In this document: piece after piece, positions 11,269 to 21,649 of the stretch
Numbering within the stretch: position 1 is the first letter of the stretch
Layout: each line of letters opens with the position of its first letter
Source: Viola odorata
Lineage: Eukaryota > Streptophyta > Magnoliopsida > Malpighiales > Violaceae
DNA: 64,000 nucleotides
Direction of reading: 5' to 3'
NCBI GenBank assembly: GCA_963691705.1
Contig: OY829545.1
Span: 44,379,475 to 44,443,474, forward strand
Position numbers and translations under genes: made by a program
Notes under the pieces: model-generated
The model's database searches: none
Seen by the model: only the letters and a program-made list of their open reading frames with translations
What the model was told of the DNA's origin: nothing

Positions 11269-12600
11269 AGGGTAAACGCCATCTCAGTAGGAGAAAGCGA
11301 CGACCCTCCTTCTTTGCTATCAAGTTCGCCACAAGAACAACTTTTCCTAGCCCTAGCTCGAGGAGGATATATACTATACTCAAAAAGCCATCCAAGTCAC
11401 TGCATGTACTGCAAGGGAAACAACGGTCATAAGATCTAAGGCTGCGAGTTGTTTTCAAGAAAGGTGAGACAACTCTCGGGTTTCGAAGTAATACAAACCC
11501 AGAAAGTGACCCACGGGAAAGGGTCCATTAACGCCATCGGAGAAGGATTTCCTATCCTGCATAACTCTAAGGGAACCCCACTCCAAATCATCCAAAAGAA
11601 CAGATCGACTTCGTCATACAAACGGTTCTCCACGCGCCGCGATGAGGGTGACCCTGAGATTGACACCCTAGGCCAGCCTTCCGAGAAATTCAACTATCTT
11701 GTCAGGTATTCTGCACCGCCCTCCCATTCTAGTGCAGCGCCATTACCATCCTCTTGGGAAAACCCGGATTCCGAATCATACCCTTCACTGACGTGGTCAC
11801 CTCCCCCGCTTCCTTTGAAGGAAATCTACGCAGGCCTCCTGGCAGATGGGCAGATTACACCATCCTCACTCTCGTCTCAACCAACTCCTTACCCTAGCTG
11901 GTATGATCCAAAGGTTAGCTGTGAATATCACGCCGGAACCCGAGGACACTCCCTGAAAGACTGTTACACCTTTAGAGAAAAGGTCGATCATTTGACCAAA
12001 CATGGACGAATCTCTTCCGAAGGTTTAGCAAAGGGTCCTGATGTGGCGACCAGTCCTCTGTCGCACCATAATCCTGGGGTGAACGGCATTTTTACCGAAG
12101 CAATCGACGATTCTCACCTTTTAGTGAAGGAAGCGCCCAACAAAGAACTGTTCTTTGCATTAGCTAAAAATGGACACCTGCCATACCAAGAGAATAATCA
12201 GGCCCAATGCCTATTTTGCCAAGGGGAAAGCAAGCAGGAAACCCCGGATTGCAGACTTTTTCGGTAGAAAGTCAAGCAACTTACAACATTCGGGAACATT
12301 CAGACCGAAGGAAAAACCCAAGGAGTAATCAACACCATTGGGGACGATTCTCCAGCACCCTATTCCTTCGAATATGTGGCCCAAATCGGGAATACAGCTA
12401 CAACCCCACGCAAAGTGGTGTTCACATTCGCTATGAATACTCCTAGCCAAGACTTACACGCAGTCCCATTTAACTACGGATAAACGGTGGCCACGACTCC
12501 TCCTGTCGCCGCACCAACAGGGCTCGCTATCGGTGAAACCTCTCATATCGGGGGAATGAACAGCACCGAAAGATGCTACATATCGGAAGAAGTAAAGAAA
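10985..12600 (+). repeat. ~815-bp tandem duplication inside Ogre-like gag
   Basis: Two protein-level repeats share 'PLP..EIY..L.A.GQI.P', 'PYP.WYD..V.CEYHA....H.L..C', 'K...H......S.EGLAKGP' and then a 'C.[YF]C' module. The repeats begin near 10985 and 11810. Equivalent Cys codons lie at 11104 and 11920 (816 bp apart) and at 11401 and 12208 (807 bp apart). The copies are well diverged, so the duplication predates this insertion. Confidence 0.7.
11269..12480 (+). pseudogene. gag: Ogre-like gag, duplicated zinc-module region
   Basis: After a first Cys-x2-Cys module (CMYCKGNNGHK at 11401-11445, with a TAA before its last Cys) the frame continues at 11449-12267. It repeats the same architecture: PLPLKEIYAGLLADGQI, PYPSWYDPKVSCEYHAG, then H and C (11920-11964), SSEGLAKGP, and a second Cys-x2-Cys module (CLFCQGESKQETPDC, 12208-12252) that lacks the His. 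After a stop at 12265 related sequence continues to about 12480. The A-type and B-type modules are each about 810 bp apart, showing a tandem duplication in gag. Two CCHC-like units per copy may bind RNA; decay makes that moot for this copy. Confidence 0.7.
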
Positions 12601-12960
12601 CAACGACAGGCCAAAGGAAAAAAATCCTTTGATCCACGAAGAGATCCTGTAACCGAGGGCGAGACAGCTGAGTTCCTCAAAATTATGAAACTGAGCGAGT
12701 TCAGCATCATCGAACAGCTAAAGAAAACCCCAGCTCGCATTTCCATCATGGAGCTAATCCTTACTTCAGAACCTCATCGTCAAGCTCTCTTAAAAGTCTT
12801 GAAATAAGCCTTCGTGACTAACGATATCACCACGGAAGGGGTGGAAAACCTTGTCGGAAGAATTCAAGCCCTAAGCAGCATTTCCTTCTCTGAAGGAGAG
12901 ATCGACCCTGAGGAAGAGGTCACAACAAGGCCCTATACATCACGGTAGAATGCAAGGGAC
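12487..12960 (+). pseudogene. Ogre-like gag-protease linker
   Basis: This segment reads DPVTEGETAEFLKIMKLSEF, SIIEQLKKTPARIS, LILTSEPHRQALLKVL and, after TAA at 12805 (where relatives have Gln), AFVTNDITTEGVENLVGRI and ISFSEGEIDPE. The order 'aeeFLk.ik.sEysvveQL.kTPA.iS...Ll.SEPHR.aLlkvL..a.V..dit' is the typical run-up to the aspartic protease in Ogre/Tat polyproteins. The frame changes near 12930, just before the protease. No separate enzymatic function is known for this stretch. Confidence 0.7.
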
Positions 12961-13430
12961 ATGTCATAGCAAAGGCCTTGATTGATAACGGGTCCGCACT
13001 AAATGTCATGCCTAGGCATGTCTTCGAACAACTACCGGTTGATTTTTCTCACATGAAACCTAACGGAATGATGGCTAGGGCTTTCGATGGCACCACTCGA
13101 GAGATCATCGGGAATTTTGAATTGGATATGGTCATCAGGCCCCATACTTTCACCTTGACATTTCAGATCATGGAAATCCAACCCGCTTATAGCATGCTGC
13201 TAGCACGGTCGTGGATCCATTCGGCAGGAGCCATCCCCTCTTCCCTACATCAGTGCCTCAAGTACGTCAAAGACAATGCCCTCATCACGATAAAGGCAGA
13301 GGAAGCCTTGATCCTGGCCAAACATTCATCCGTGCCTTACATTGAGACTGCTGAAACCTTGGAGAGCTCTTTTCAAGCCTTTGAAATCGTCAACGCGGGT
13401 TGGATAGAGGAAAGATCCCCCATTTTTTAA
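12935..13430 (+). pseudogene. pro: Ogre-like aspartic protease
   Basis: The retropepsin-like fold is seen as VECKGHVIAKALIDNGSALN (active-site Asp in D-N-G-S at about 12984), ..ARAFDGTTREIIGNFELDMV.. and the strand AYSMLLARSWIHSAGAIPSS that closes the domain. Most plant gypsy proteases have D-T/S-G; DNGS also occurs in both Tat elements of this window, so it is a family variant and not damage. The domain processes Gag-Pol. A frameshift near 12930 separates it from gag, so translation would fail. The frame stays open from 12978 to its TAA at 13428. Confidence 0.75.
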
Positions 13431-13439
13431 GCCTCAAAA

Positions 13440-13863
13440 TCTAAAATGGCCGAAACAACCACTAAGTTGATACCAAAGGAAAATTTCCAACTAGGAAAAA
13501 GGCTGGGGGCCAAGTTACAAGGGTCAAAAGGTTGGGCATCTCCAAAGAGCTTCGGAGACCGCTTTGGTTTGGGGTACCACCCAGCGAGGCCGACTTTGCC
13601 AAGATTGCCCAAGAAAAGAAAGAAAGACAGCGGGCTAAGCTATTTGGACGTTCTGCGCCAAGTGGTAAAATGCAGATCCCCCATATCAGAACCACGTTCC
13701 CCTTCGCAGCTGAAACCATTAATGAAAGTCTGATCAGGGTATCGGACCTCCGTATTTGCACTTTGGGAGAAGAAGAATCGTCGCCTGGTTCAGTCATTTT
13801 CATAAAGAAGTTAGGGGAGTTTGTGTGCAACTGGACTATCACCATGCTTCCGGATGTCTCTCC
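13440..13863 (+). pseudogene. G-patch-like segment after protease
   Basis: The plus strand reads KENFQLGKRLGAKLQG...KSFGDRFGLGYHPA (13464-13585). The next frame (after a shift near 13580) reads SEADFAKIAQEKKERQRAKLF and then FPFAAETINESLIRVSD. The spaced 'G..LG..L.G.........GLGY.P' pattern resembles a G-patch, a glycine-rich RNA-binding motif also found after the protease in some retroviruses. Here it lies between protease and the intron in front of RT. The G-patch call is inferred from glycine spacing only. Confidence 0.45.
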
Positions 13864-14009
13864 GTAATTACTCCTTTTGAAAAAAAAATATGTTTGCACA
13901 TTTTCTTACGAAAATATTTTTGTAGGCACTCATGTTCCCCTTTGTTAAAAATCAATATATATGCAATTTTCATTTTACGCATCTCTTCTTTTTTGCATTT
14001 TATTTTCAG
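13864..14009 (+). other. Putative 146-nt intron between protease and RT parts
   Basis: The donor is GTAATT at 13864 after CTCTCC. The acceptor is a T-rich tract ending TTTTATTTTCAG at 14009. The interior is A/T-rich with no coding signal, unlike both flanks. Ogre elements are known to have a spliced intron between the gag-pro ORF and the RT-RNaseH-integrase ORF, so the position fits. Splicing itself is not shown by sequence. Confidence 0.6.
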
Positions 14010-15215
14010 GATGAATATTAGTTCGGATTGTCTTGATAAAACCTGTCTTTACTGGCGAAGAAATAGTCATCACAACCGAAGACAAGGTCGAAATCCCCTG
14101 CTAATTGGCCCGTTTACTGGAAAGTTCGGAAGAGGAAATAACCCCTCATCGGGAGGCATTGGACGAAGTAAATTTGAGGGCAAGCAATGAGAATCAGAAG
14201 CTGGTTAAGATCGGAACTACCCTGGACACAACTTAGAGAGAAAGGTTGATTTCCCTCCTCAAAGACTACTCGGACGTATTTGCATGGTCATACGCCGATA
14301 TGCCAGGTCTTGATCCCAGGATAGTTGAGATCGCATCCCATTGAAGCCTGAGTTTAAACCTGTCAAACAAAAACTTCGAAGGATGCATCCAGACATCCTT
14401 TTAAAAATCAAAGAAGAAGTTACCAAGCAACTAGATGCGGGTTTCTTGAGAGTTGCCGAGTACCCAGAATGGATTGCCAATATAGTGCCAGTGCCTAAGA
14501 AAGATGGGAAAGTCCGCATGTGCGTGGACTTCCGGGATCTTAATCAAGCCAGCCCTAAGGATGACTTCCCGCTTCCCCACATCGACATCTTGGTGGATAG
14601 TGCCGCCAGTAACGACATGTTCTCCTTGATACAATCAAATCAAGATGGCACCCGAAGACAGTGAGAAGACAACCTTCATCACGCCCTGGGGAACCTTCTG
14701 CTACAAAGTAATTCCCTTCGGATTAAAAAATGTAGGAGCCACTTACCAACGTGTTGTCATCACCCTTTTCCATGACATGATGCATAAAGAATTGGAAATA
14801 TATGTCAACGACATGATAGCCAAATCCCGTGGAACGCAAGATCATGTAGACATCCTAAAGAAAGTATTCGAAAGGTTGAGACAATTTCAGCTACGGCTAA
14901 ACCCAGCTAAGTGTACCTTTGGAGTGACCTCCGGAAAGTTGTTAGGATTCATTATCAGCAACAAGGGCATAGAAGGGGACCTTGATAAGATAAAGGCAAT
15001 TCAAGAGCTACCTGCTCCCAGCACCGAAAGAGAAGTACGAAGCTTCTTAGGACGCATCAACTACATCGCTCGCTTTATCAACCAGTTAACACTTACCTGC
15101 GAACCGATGTTCAAAATGTTAAGGAAGCACGGAGATGCAGAATGGGATGAAGATTTCTAGAAAGCCTTTGAGAAAATCAAGACATATCTGCAAAACCCAC
15201 CTGTACTAGTTCCCC
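14010..15215 (+). pseudogene. RT: Ogre-like reverse transcriptase
   Basis: RT blocks in order: LISLLKDYSDVFAWSYADMP (before a 1-nt frameshift near 14330), KPVKQKLRRMHPDILLKIKE, LDAGFLRVAEYPEWIANIV, PVPKKDGKVRMCVDFRDLNQ, SPKDDFPLPHID, then after a deletion and frameshift near 14630-14645 MAPEDSEKTTFITPWGTFCY, IPFGLKNVGATYQR and EIYVNDMIAKS. Two defects hit catalysis: the 'DG..GYNQ' block is lost in the deletion, and the YVDD box reads YVND, with the first catalytic Asp changed to Asn. The domain ends with TEREVRSFLGRINYIARFI. A TAG at 15158 and a frameshift near 15210 follow. This enzyme would copy the element RNA to DNA; this copy cannot. Confidence 0.85.
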
Positions 15216-16185
15216 CGACGCCATGTATATGACAGTCACGGCTAGCGCCATGGGCTGCATTTTGGGACATCATGATGAGTCAGGAAGGCGCGAACAAGCC
15301 ATCTACTACCTCAGCAAAAAATTCAACGAATGTGAAATGCGCTACTCGATGTTGGAACGAACCTGTTGCGCCCTAGCATGGTGCACCCGAAGGCTCCGGC
15401 AGTGCATGTTCTATTACACGACATGGCTAATCTCTCGCATGGATCCCTTGAAGTACATCTTCGAGAAGCCATATCTGTCGAGTCGCATTTGTAGATGGCA
15501 AGTCTCATTGGCCGAGCACGAGATCATATATGTAACGCGGAAGGCGGTTAAGGTAAGCGCCCTCGCCGATCACTTGGATGATCACGCCTTGGACGAATAT
15601 GAGTCGTTGAGTTTCGACTTCCCGGATGAGGACATCATATCGATTGATGACGAGATCGCAGAAGATCTCCGAGAAGATGATTGGTGGACCATGTTCTTCG
15701 ACGGTGCGGTGAACCTCTCAGGTAAGGGAGTAGGAGCCGTGGTAATAGCCCCAGATGGCTGTCAATTCCCCATAGCATGCAGGTTGAACTTCCCATGCAC
15801 CAACAACATCACCGAGTACGAGGCATGCATCAACAGTCTTACGGCAGCAATCAACTTAAAAGTAAAAAAGCTCAAAATCTTCTGCGATTCAGCCCTCGTC
15901 ATCTACTAAGCCTAGGATTTGTGGCAGACACGGGACACCATGCTCATCCCTTAACAGAGGTTGCTCACCCAACTCATGCGGGAATTCAAAGAAACCAAAT
16001 TCGACCGAGTCGACAGAGAAAAGAACCGCTTCGCAGACGCGTTATCTACGTTGGCCTCGATGTTCAAATTAGAATGTGGAGTAATGCTTCAACCATTAAG
16101 AGTGGAAGTAAAGGAAACTCCGGCATGCTGTGTCACCTTGGAAGAAGAACCTGATGGGAAGCCATGGTTCCACGACTTAGTATAA
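15216..16185 (+). pseudogene. RNaseH: Ogre-like RNase H and second (archaeal-type) RNase H
   Basis: The first RNase H follows RT: AIYYLSKKFNECEMRYSMLE, ..YIFEKPYLSSRICRWQVSLAE.. and ALADHL (15290-15580). A second RNase H begins at about 15680 with WTMFFDGAVNLSGKGVGAVV, then NNITEYEACINSL and LKIFCDSALVIY, supplying the D, E and D of the active site. After a frameshift near 15909-15960 the end of the domain (REKNRFADALSTLASM) appears in another frame up to 16185. Two RNase H domains, the second of archaeal type, are characteristic of the Tat lineage including Ogre. This confirms the lineage. Confidence 0.8.
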
Positions 16186-16247
16186 TTTATTAGAAACCGG
16201 GAGTATCCACCGGGGCAAGCCGGGTTAGCAAAAAGACCCTCTAATGC

Positions 16248-17411
16248 TTGGCTTTAGACTTTTACCTCGACGGCGAAGTTCTGTATAAAAGGAGAGCTGA
16301 TGGAGCTTTGCTTCATTGCGTCACCATAACTGAGGCCAAGAGAATCATAATGGAGATCCACGAAGGGGTTTGTTCCACACACGCAAGTGGACATATGATG
16401 GCGAGACAAATAATGAGACAAGGTTATTTTTGGCTCACCATCAAACGAGATTGCATCGACTACTTCCGGAAATGCCACAAATGTCAGATTTACACGGACC
16501 ATCTCTATGTCCCTCCGGCCCCTCTCTTCAACATGACGTCGCCTTGGCCTTTTGCGATGTGGGGAATCGACAACATCGGCCAAATTCATCCGAAAGCCTC
16601 TAATGGCCATCACTTCATCCTCGTGGCAATCGATTACTTCACCAAGTGGGTGGAAGCCGCCTCTTACTCCAACATCACTCAGAAAACAACCATGCGATTC
16701 ATTGAGAAGAACATCATTTGCCGTCATAGGGTCCTAGAAACAATCATCACGGACAACGACACTAATCTAAACGGAAAAATGATCGACGGTATTTGCCAAC
16801 GCTGGAAGGTGAAGCACCGAAACTCATCCCCATATCGTCCAAAAATGAATGGCGCAGCCGAAGCGGCAAACAAAAACTTGAAGAAGATCATCCAAAAAAT
16901 GGTGGTCACTCACAGAGATTGGCATGACATGCTTCCGTTCGCACTGCATGCTTACCGGATAGTAACTCGTACGTCCACAGGGGCAACTCCCTACTCTTTA
17001 GTCTACGGCATGGAAGCCATAATTCCTCTTGAGGTAGAAATCCCTTCTCTCAGAATCCTGGCAGAATCAGAAGTAGAAGAATCGGATTGGGCAAGGGTGA
17101 GGTACGAGCAGTTAAATGTCATTCCTGAGAAATGATTGGCAGCTATCTGTCATGCGCAATTGTATCAGCAAAGGATGGCCAACGCTTATAATAAGAAAGT
17201 GCGACCTCGCAAGTTCAAGACCGTGGATTTAGCATTGAAGAAGATTCTCCCTCATCATGAGGCTAGTCAAGGAAAGTGGGCCCTAAGGTACGAGGGTTCG
17301 TATTTAGTTAAAAGTGCATTCTCGGGGGGTGCCCTAATGCTAACCAATATGGATGGAGATGACCTACCAAGGTCGGTAAATGCCGATGCCGTCAAGATAT
17401 ACTTCGCCTAA
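16248..17411 (+). pseudogene. IN: Ogre-like integrase
   Basis: The H2C2 zinc finger is complete (HEGVCSTHASGH ... CHKCQ, 16358-16490). The DDE core follows: WGIDNIGQIHPKASNGHHFI (first Asp), ETIITDNDTNLNGKM (second Asp) and KMNGAAEAANKNLKK (Glu). Then come YGMEAIIPLEVEIPSLRI and, after a TGA at 17133, the C-terminal chromatin/DNA-binding part (MANAYNKKVRPRKF, LRYEGSYLVKSAFSGGALML, VNADAVKIYFA). The core frame from 16248 to 17132 is open and the catalytic triad is present, so this is the best preserved enzyme of the element. The integrase inserts the cDNA into the genome. Integrase last, after both RNase H domains, fits Ty3/gypsy order. Confidence 0.85.
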
Positions 17412-20400
17412 AGTGCCGCAGATCGTGCATCTTGACGAATCAAGGACATAGGGTTTTATCATGACAATACCGCTTTAATGTTTATCCTGAAATCAATAAA
17501 ATGAGTTTTTTTTAGGAGATGCTTGTTATTTTAAAACTTTTCTTTCCCTTTTCTTAAACTTGTGAAATGACAAAAGGAGGCATGGCATTGGTGGCTCCCA
17601 AGGAGTAGTTCGAGACACAAGACACGACACTTAGACTAACGCCGCTAATCAATCTTAAAGGTTTGTAGGAACGTAATGTCTCACACCTCATCTCATCATC
17701 GCGATAGGGCCAGGGAATTCCCCCCTCGTAGCAGCTCCTGAATTGCCACAGCAGGTCGTCTTAAAGAGCGAATCAGGAAAGATTTTAAAAACCAGTCACT
17801 ATCTAAATTGAAAAATTCTTTTTCCTCGCAGTACTACCAGCACAGCCTGCAACCAGACTCAAAGGACAGAACGCATCAAGGGAGATCACCCCGCAAAGCT
17901 ATCCTCCGATCATTCGGAGGATTGTCTAGACTTGTAACACTATTCAAGAACTTAAAGACTATCCACCGTCAGAATTTCGCAGCAATACTATTATCCAGTT
18001 TGAGCGAGGACTGAATGCTGGACCAAAGTCACAAAGCCCATCCTATGCCGGCCGAGCTATCAGAATGCTATTGGCATAGGTTCCCATCTCCATTCGCCTA
18101 TTCGGAGGAGTTCACCATCAAGACGTCAAGGTTGCCAAGCGCCTTTTGCAGGCAGAACTGCTGGAGAAAAAGCACGACGAAAAGCTGTCCTCCCAGGACC
18201 CCAATCAACATACTTAATGCGGACTCATTCGAGAAGTTTCTCAACATTCGCGCCATGATCAACACGATGAAGGTCAATCCTTTAATTTTGGACCACTAAC
18301 TGCTGACTGGCGGTAATCACAGTCACTTGTTTTCTCCACAATCTCTTGCTAAAAAAAGTGTCAAAACTCCTCTCTGGAGAGGGACAGTCGGACTACAATT
18401 ATCATCCGCGCCAAGACGGGAATTGCGGCAAAGCATCTGAAGCAAAGCTATCATTAACCAACATTCGATACTAGTCACATCGCGGTGACCCACGGATGGC
18501 CCGTCCAAAAGGGAGAGCTTAAAACTTATCAATCACATTACTTTTTCTAAAAATTGTCTTTCATTTACTCCTCATTCTTCTCTCCTCATTTTTTTCCAGG
18601 AACTGGATAACCCCCATTGTTGCCTGCATGAGATTGATAGAAGACACCCTCGCAGCCCCGCTGCATATTTCGGGGATAGAAGATTTTCCCCTTATCCTAG
18701 AGCAATCACGGAGCAAATCAGCGGTCCGGTAAGGGCCAGTAAGCAAATGAACAAAAAATGCGGATCTCATCCTCACTCCGACCTGGATCGACGGTTCCCG
18801 CAAAGCATCTGAAAAAAAAACCAATCAATCAGCTTCTAAGCAAAGTTTTCCTGAACTGGGACTACGTCGTAGGCACCCTCGAAAAGCCAGGCTAAGGAAA
18901 GGGAGAATCCAAAACTTATCTCATTTTCGTTTTCAAAATCAGTTTTTCTTTTCTACTCCGTTGTCCCCTCTTCATTTCGCAAGGACTTGAATCATCCCAT
19001 TGTCATCCACATAAAGCTCGTGGAAGACGCCCTCGCATCCCCGCTGCACATTTCAGGGGAGTCCATCTTTCTTCCCCCCTTGTTAAAATTCATTTTTCAT
19101 TCCGGCTCACTTTGTTAGCTTTAATTTGAGTACGGTCGTTTGGGCCACTGGGGACAACCCTTTAGATTCTCGTTGGACTCTTGCAAATAGGTCGTCCCTC
19201 GCGTCCTAGCTTTAAACTATCAATCAATCAAAAAAATCCTTTTTAGCCCGGCTAAAACAAAAATCCATACTACTCTCATAGCATATTCATGCATTTCATA
19301 GGTCGGGGATGTTCAATCCCTCTGTTAAATAAGGCATCCCTCAAAATTACATATCATACATGATCTTACTTGCTTGCTCTTATATCCACAATTTGCTCAG
19401 ACGTAAGCAGTCACAGACAAATCCCGGTAAGCATTTTCGAGCCATCGCGCCTTATCCTTTCATGAGTGTAAGTGCCTGACTAAGTACTAGTTGAATTCGC
19501 ATAATATCCAGGGTACATGTGCTATTAGACATGGGATAGCAATAAAATGACGTGGGACTTTTACGACCTTCTCTATTTTTTCATTTCTTCCCTCTTTCCA
19601 CCACATGTGCCATCACTCCTAAAAAACCTTCACTATCACTCATACCCCGAGAGCCAAGGAGAAGTCTCAGCTAAGATTGCTAGCCGGAAGTAAGAAGCAT
19701 GTTGTGTTCAAGTTCACGACGAAGGAGACGGAAAAGGTCACCGAAGGATTGCTAAGAACCATCATTGAAGAGAGACCAAAAACCCAAAGATGAAGGCCGA
19801 GGCCTTAAGCCAGAACGGGAAGAGATCAAGACAAAGGTTGTGCTTACTCTGCTCTGATGCATTTCAAATAAAAAAGAAACGAAAAAAGAAGAAAAAGAAA
19901 AAAGAAGAAAAACGGGGGGGGGGGGGGGGGAAGAAAAAAAAGAAAAAAAGAAAAGAGAGAAATGCTCAGAGACATTCAAAGAACACAACAATAAAAAAAT
20001 AGAAGCAAGCACCGCCCAAGGACAACTAAACTCAAGAAATCTTGAAGAAAACATTCCCCTGTGAAGACTCAAGAAAAAGGGCCTAGGGCCAACTCAAGCA
20101 GTAAATCTCGAAAAGAGCAACGACAACATTCTCCAGTAAAGACTCGAAAAGGGCCCCTGGCCGACGGGAAAATAACACTCCCAGCAAGGATCCAAGAACT
20201 CATGCACTCTGCCGAGAAAGTACCCCCCGCAAAAAATGAAAAAACTCGCGCACCTTGCCCTCATCAGGGCCAATCGTCAAGCGTCACTCATCAAAAACCT
20301 TCAAACTCATCAGAAAAGCACATCTTTACTAAAACAAACTTCTTTCCGGGCATTTCATGTCCCTTCATTATTTTTCGTGAAAGTCCCATTGATTATTAGA

Positions 20401-20650
20401 ATGCCCATGCATGTGCATCTTCATTTGAAATCTATTCACTCGGATTGACATTACGAATTGGAAATTATGTACCATGTTAGTTGCATCTTTATGAGCGTAA
20501 AACACTTAACCTTGTTTCAGAGCGTGAGTGCAAACACTAATATCAGGTGAGGATTGCTTATAGCTGCAAATTGTGGGAAAGTCTTGTCCTTGGGGTCGTT
20601 ACCTCCTGAACAGGATGCAGATGCACTCTAGGTTCATATCAAGGCTGCTG
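17412..20650 (+). other. Long 3' untranslated region of the Ogre-like element
   Basis: No conserved protein is encoded over 3.2 kb. Diverged internal repeats are visible: a block near 18590-18680 (ending AGCCCCGCTGCATATTTCGG) is repeated near 18980-19055 (ATCCCCGCTGCACATTTCAG), each preceded by a pyrimidine-rich tract ending in AG. A purine-rich low-complexity stretch spans 19865-19995, with a run of about 17 G near 19914-19930. Frames of 60-110 codons here are low-complexity Lys/Ser-rich and look accidental. A long, variable 3' UTR is typical of Ogre/Tat elements. Confidence 0.6.
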
Positions 20651-20659
20651 GTAACAAAA

Positions 20660-21545
20660 GAGCATTTCTCTCCTCCCAGAGTGATCATTTGCATTTTTCT
20701 CCTCCTAGAGTGACATCATACACCTCGCGTCTTCTCCTACGGGATTAATGTCATTTAAATTTCCGCATTTTACATTTCCTCCTCTTAGAGTGACATCATT
20801 CATCTTTTTTCCTCCTAGAGTGACATCATGTGCATTTCCTCCTCCCAGAGTGACCTTAGTTTAATTTTTGCACTTTACGTCGTCTCCTACGGGATTGACG
20901 TCGTTTACATTTCTGTACTACATTTCCTCCTCTCAAAGTGACATCATTTATATTTCCTTCTCCTAAAGTGACAGCACGTATTTCCTCCTCCCAGAGTGAC
21001 AACATCAGCATTTCCTCCTCCTAGAGTGACATCATTTGCATTCTCCTCCTCATAGAGTAACGTCATTTGCATTTTCCACCTCCCAGAGGGACATCATTAG
21101 GACAAAGCATTCGTATTTCTGCGGATCACGCATTATCCTCCCAAAGAAACGTCCGTTACATGTGAAACGCTTATCCCCCCCCCCCCCCCCCCCCAAGTAG
21201 GGCCATCATTTACATTTTCGTAAAACTACCTTCGATTCTTGTCAAAGTAATTGTCATTTACATTTTCTACAATTTATGTTTCCCTTAATATCTGCATAGA
21301 TCTAGACTTATACCTTTGCAGGGTATCCGATCAATAATCTATCTCCTCCCAGAGTGACATCGACAAATCTATCCCTCCTAGAGTGACAGCATCAATTTCC
21401 TCATTACCGAAAAACACCCTTAAAAGCATACCTCTTCCCAGAGTGACACCACATATTACCTCCTCCCAGAGTGACATCAACAAACTTACCTCCTCCCAAA
21501 GTGACATCAACGAACTTTATCCTCCCAGAGCGACATCATCACGGT
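20660..21545 (+). repeat. Degenerate ~30-bp tandem repeat array in the 3' UTR
   Basis: About twenty copies of a unit close to TTTCCTCCTCCCAGAGTGAC plus ATCATTTGCA are visible, for example near 20697, 20810, 20840, 20980, 21013, 21340, 21460, 21490 and 21520. A related subtype (TCTCCTACGGGATT..GACGTC) occurs twice, near 20730 and 20880. Unit length varies between about 24 and 40 bp. A run of C near 21175-21194 and non-repeat DNA (21200-21330) interrupt the array. 3' UTR tandem repeats are known in Ogre/Tat elements and have been proposed to seed satellite DNA. Confidence 0.8.
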
Positions 21546-21635
21546 AAGATCAAGGTAGGACTTGCTGTGTCATCAAAATTTGGATACGTGGGGGCAACCG
21601 TCTTTACTGCTCATCGAATACTACGATAAGACAGT

Positions 21636-21649
21636 ATAGAGGGGGCAAC
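21636..21649 (+). promoter_or_regulatory. Polypurine tract before the 3' LTR
   Basis: AGAGGGGGCAAC immediately precedes TGTTGATACC at 21650, the LTR start. A purine tract ending a few bases before the LTR is where plus-strand DNA synthesis starts. The same LTR start is found in inverted form at 45626, which supports the boundary. Confidence 0.7.

Noticed and set aside
19790..20002. 70-codon Lys-rich frame across the purine run
   Set aside because: Product of a low-complexity A/G stretch with a homopolymer G run; no protein would be conserved here.
21175..21194. Run of about 20 C
   Set aside because: Homopolymer of uncertain length, possibly a sequencing or assembly effect; no function inferred.
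20660..21545. Repeat array considered as a CRISPR-like array
   Set aside because: Irregular tandem repeats in a retrotransposon 3' UTR with no unique spacers of constant length.
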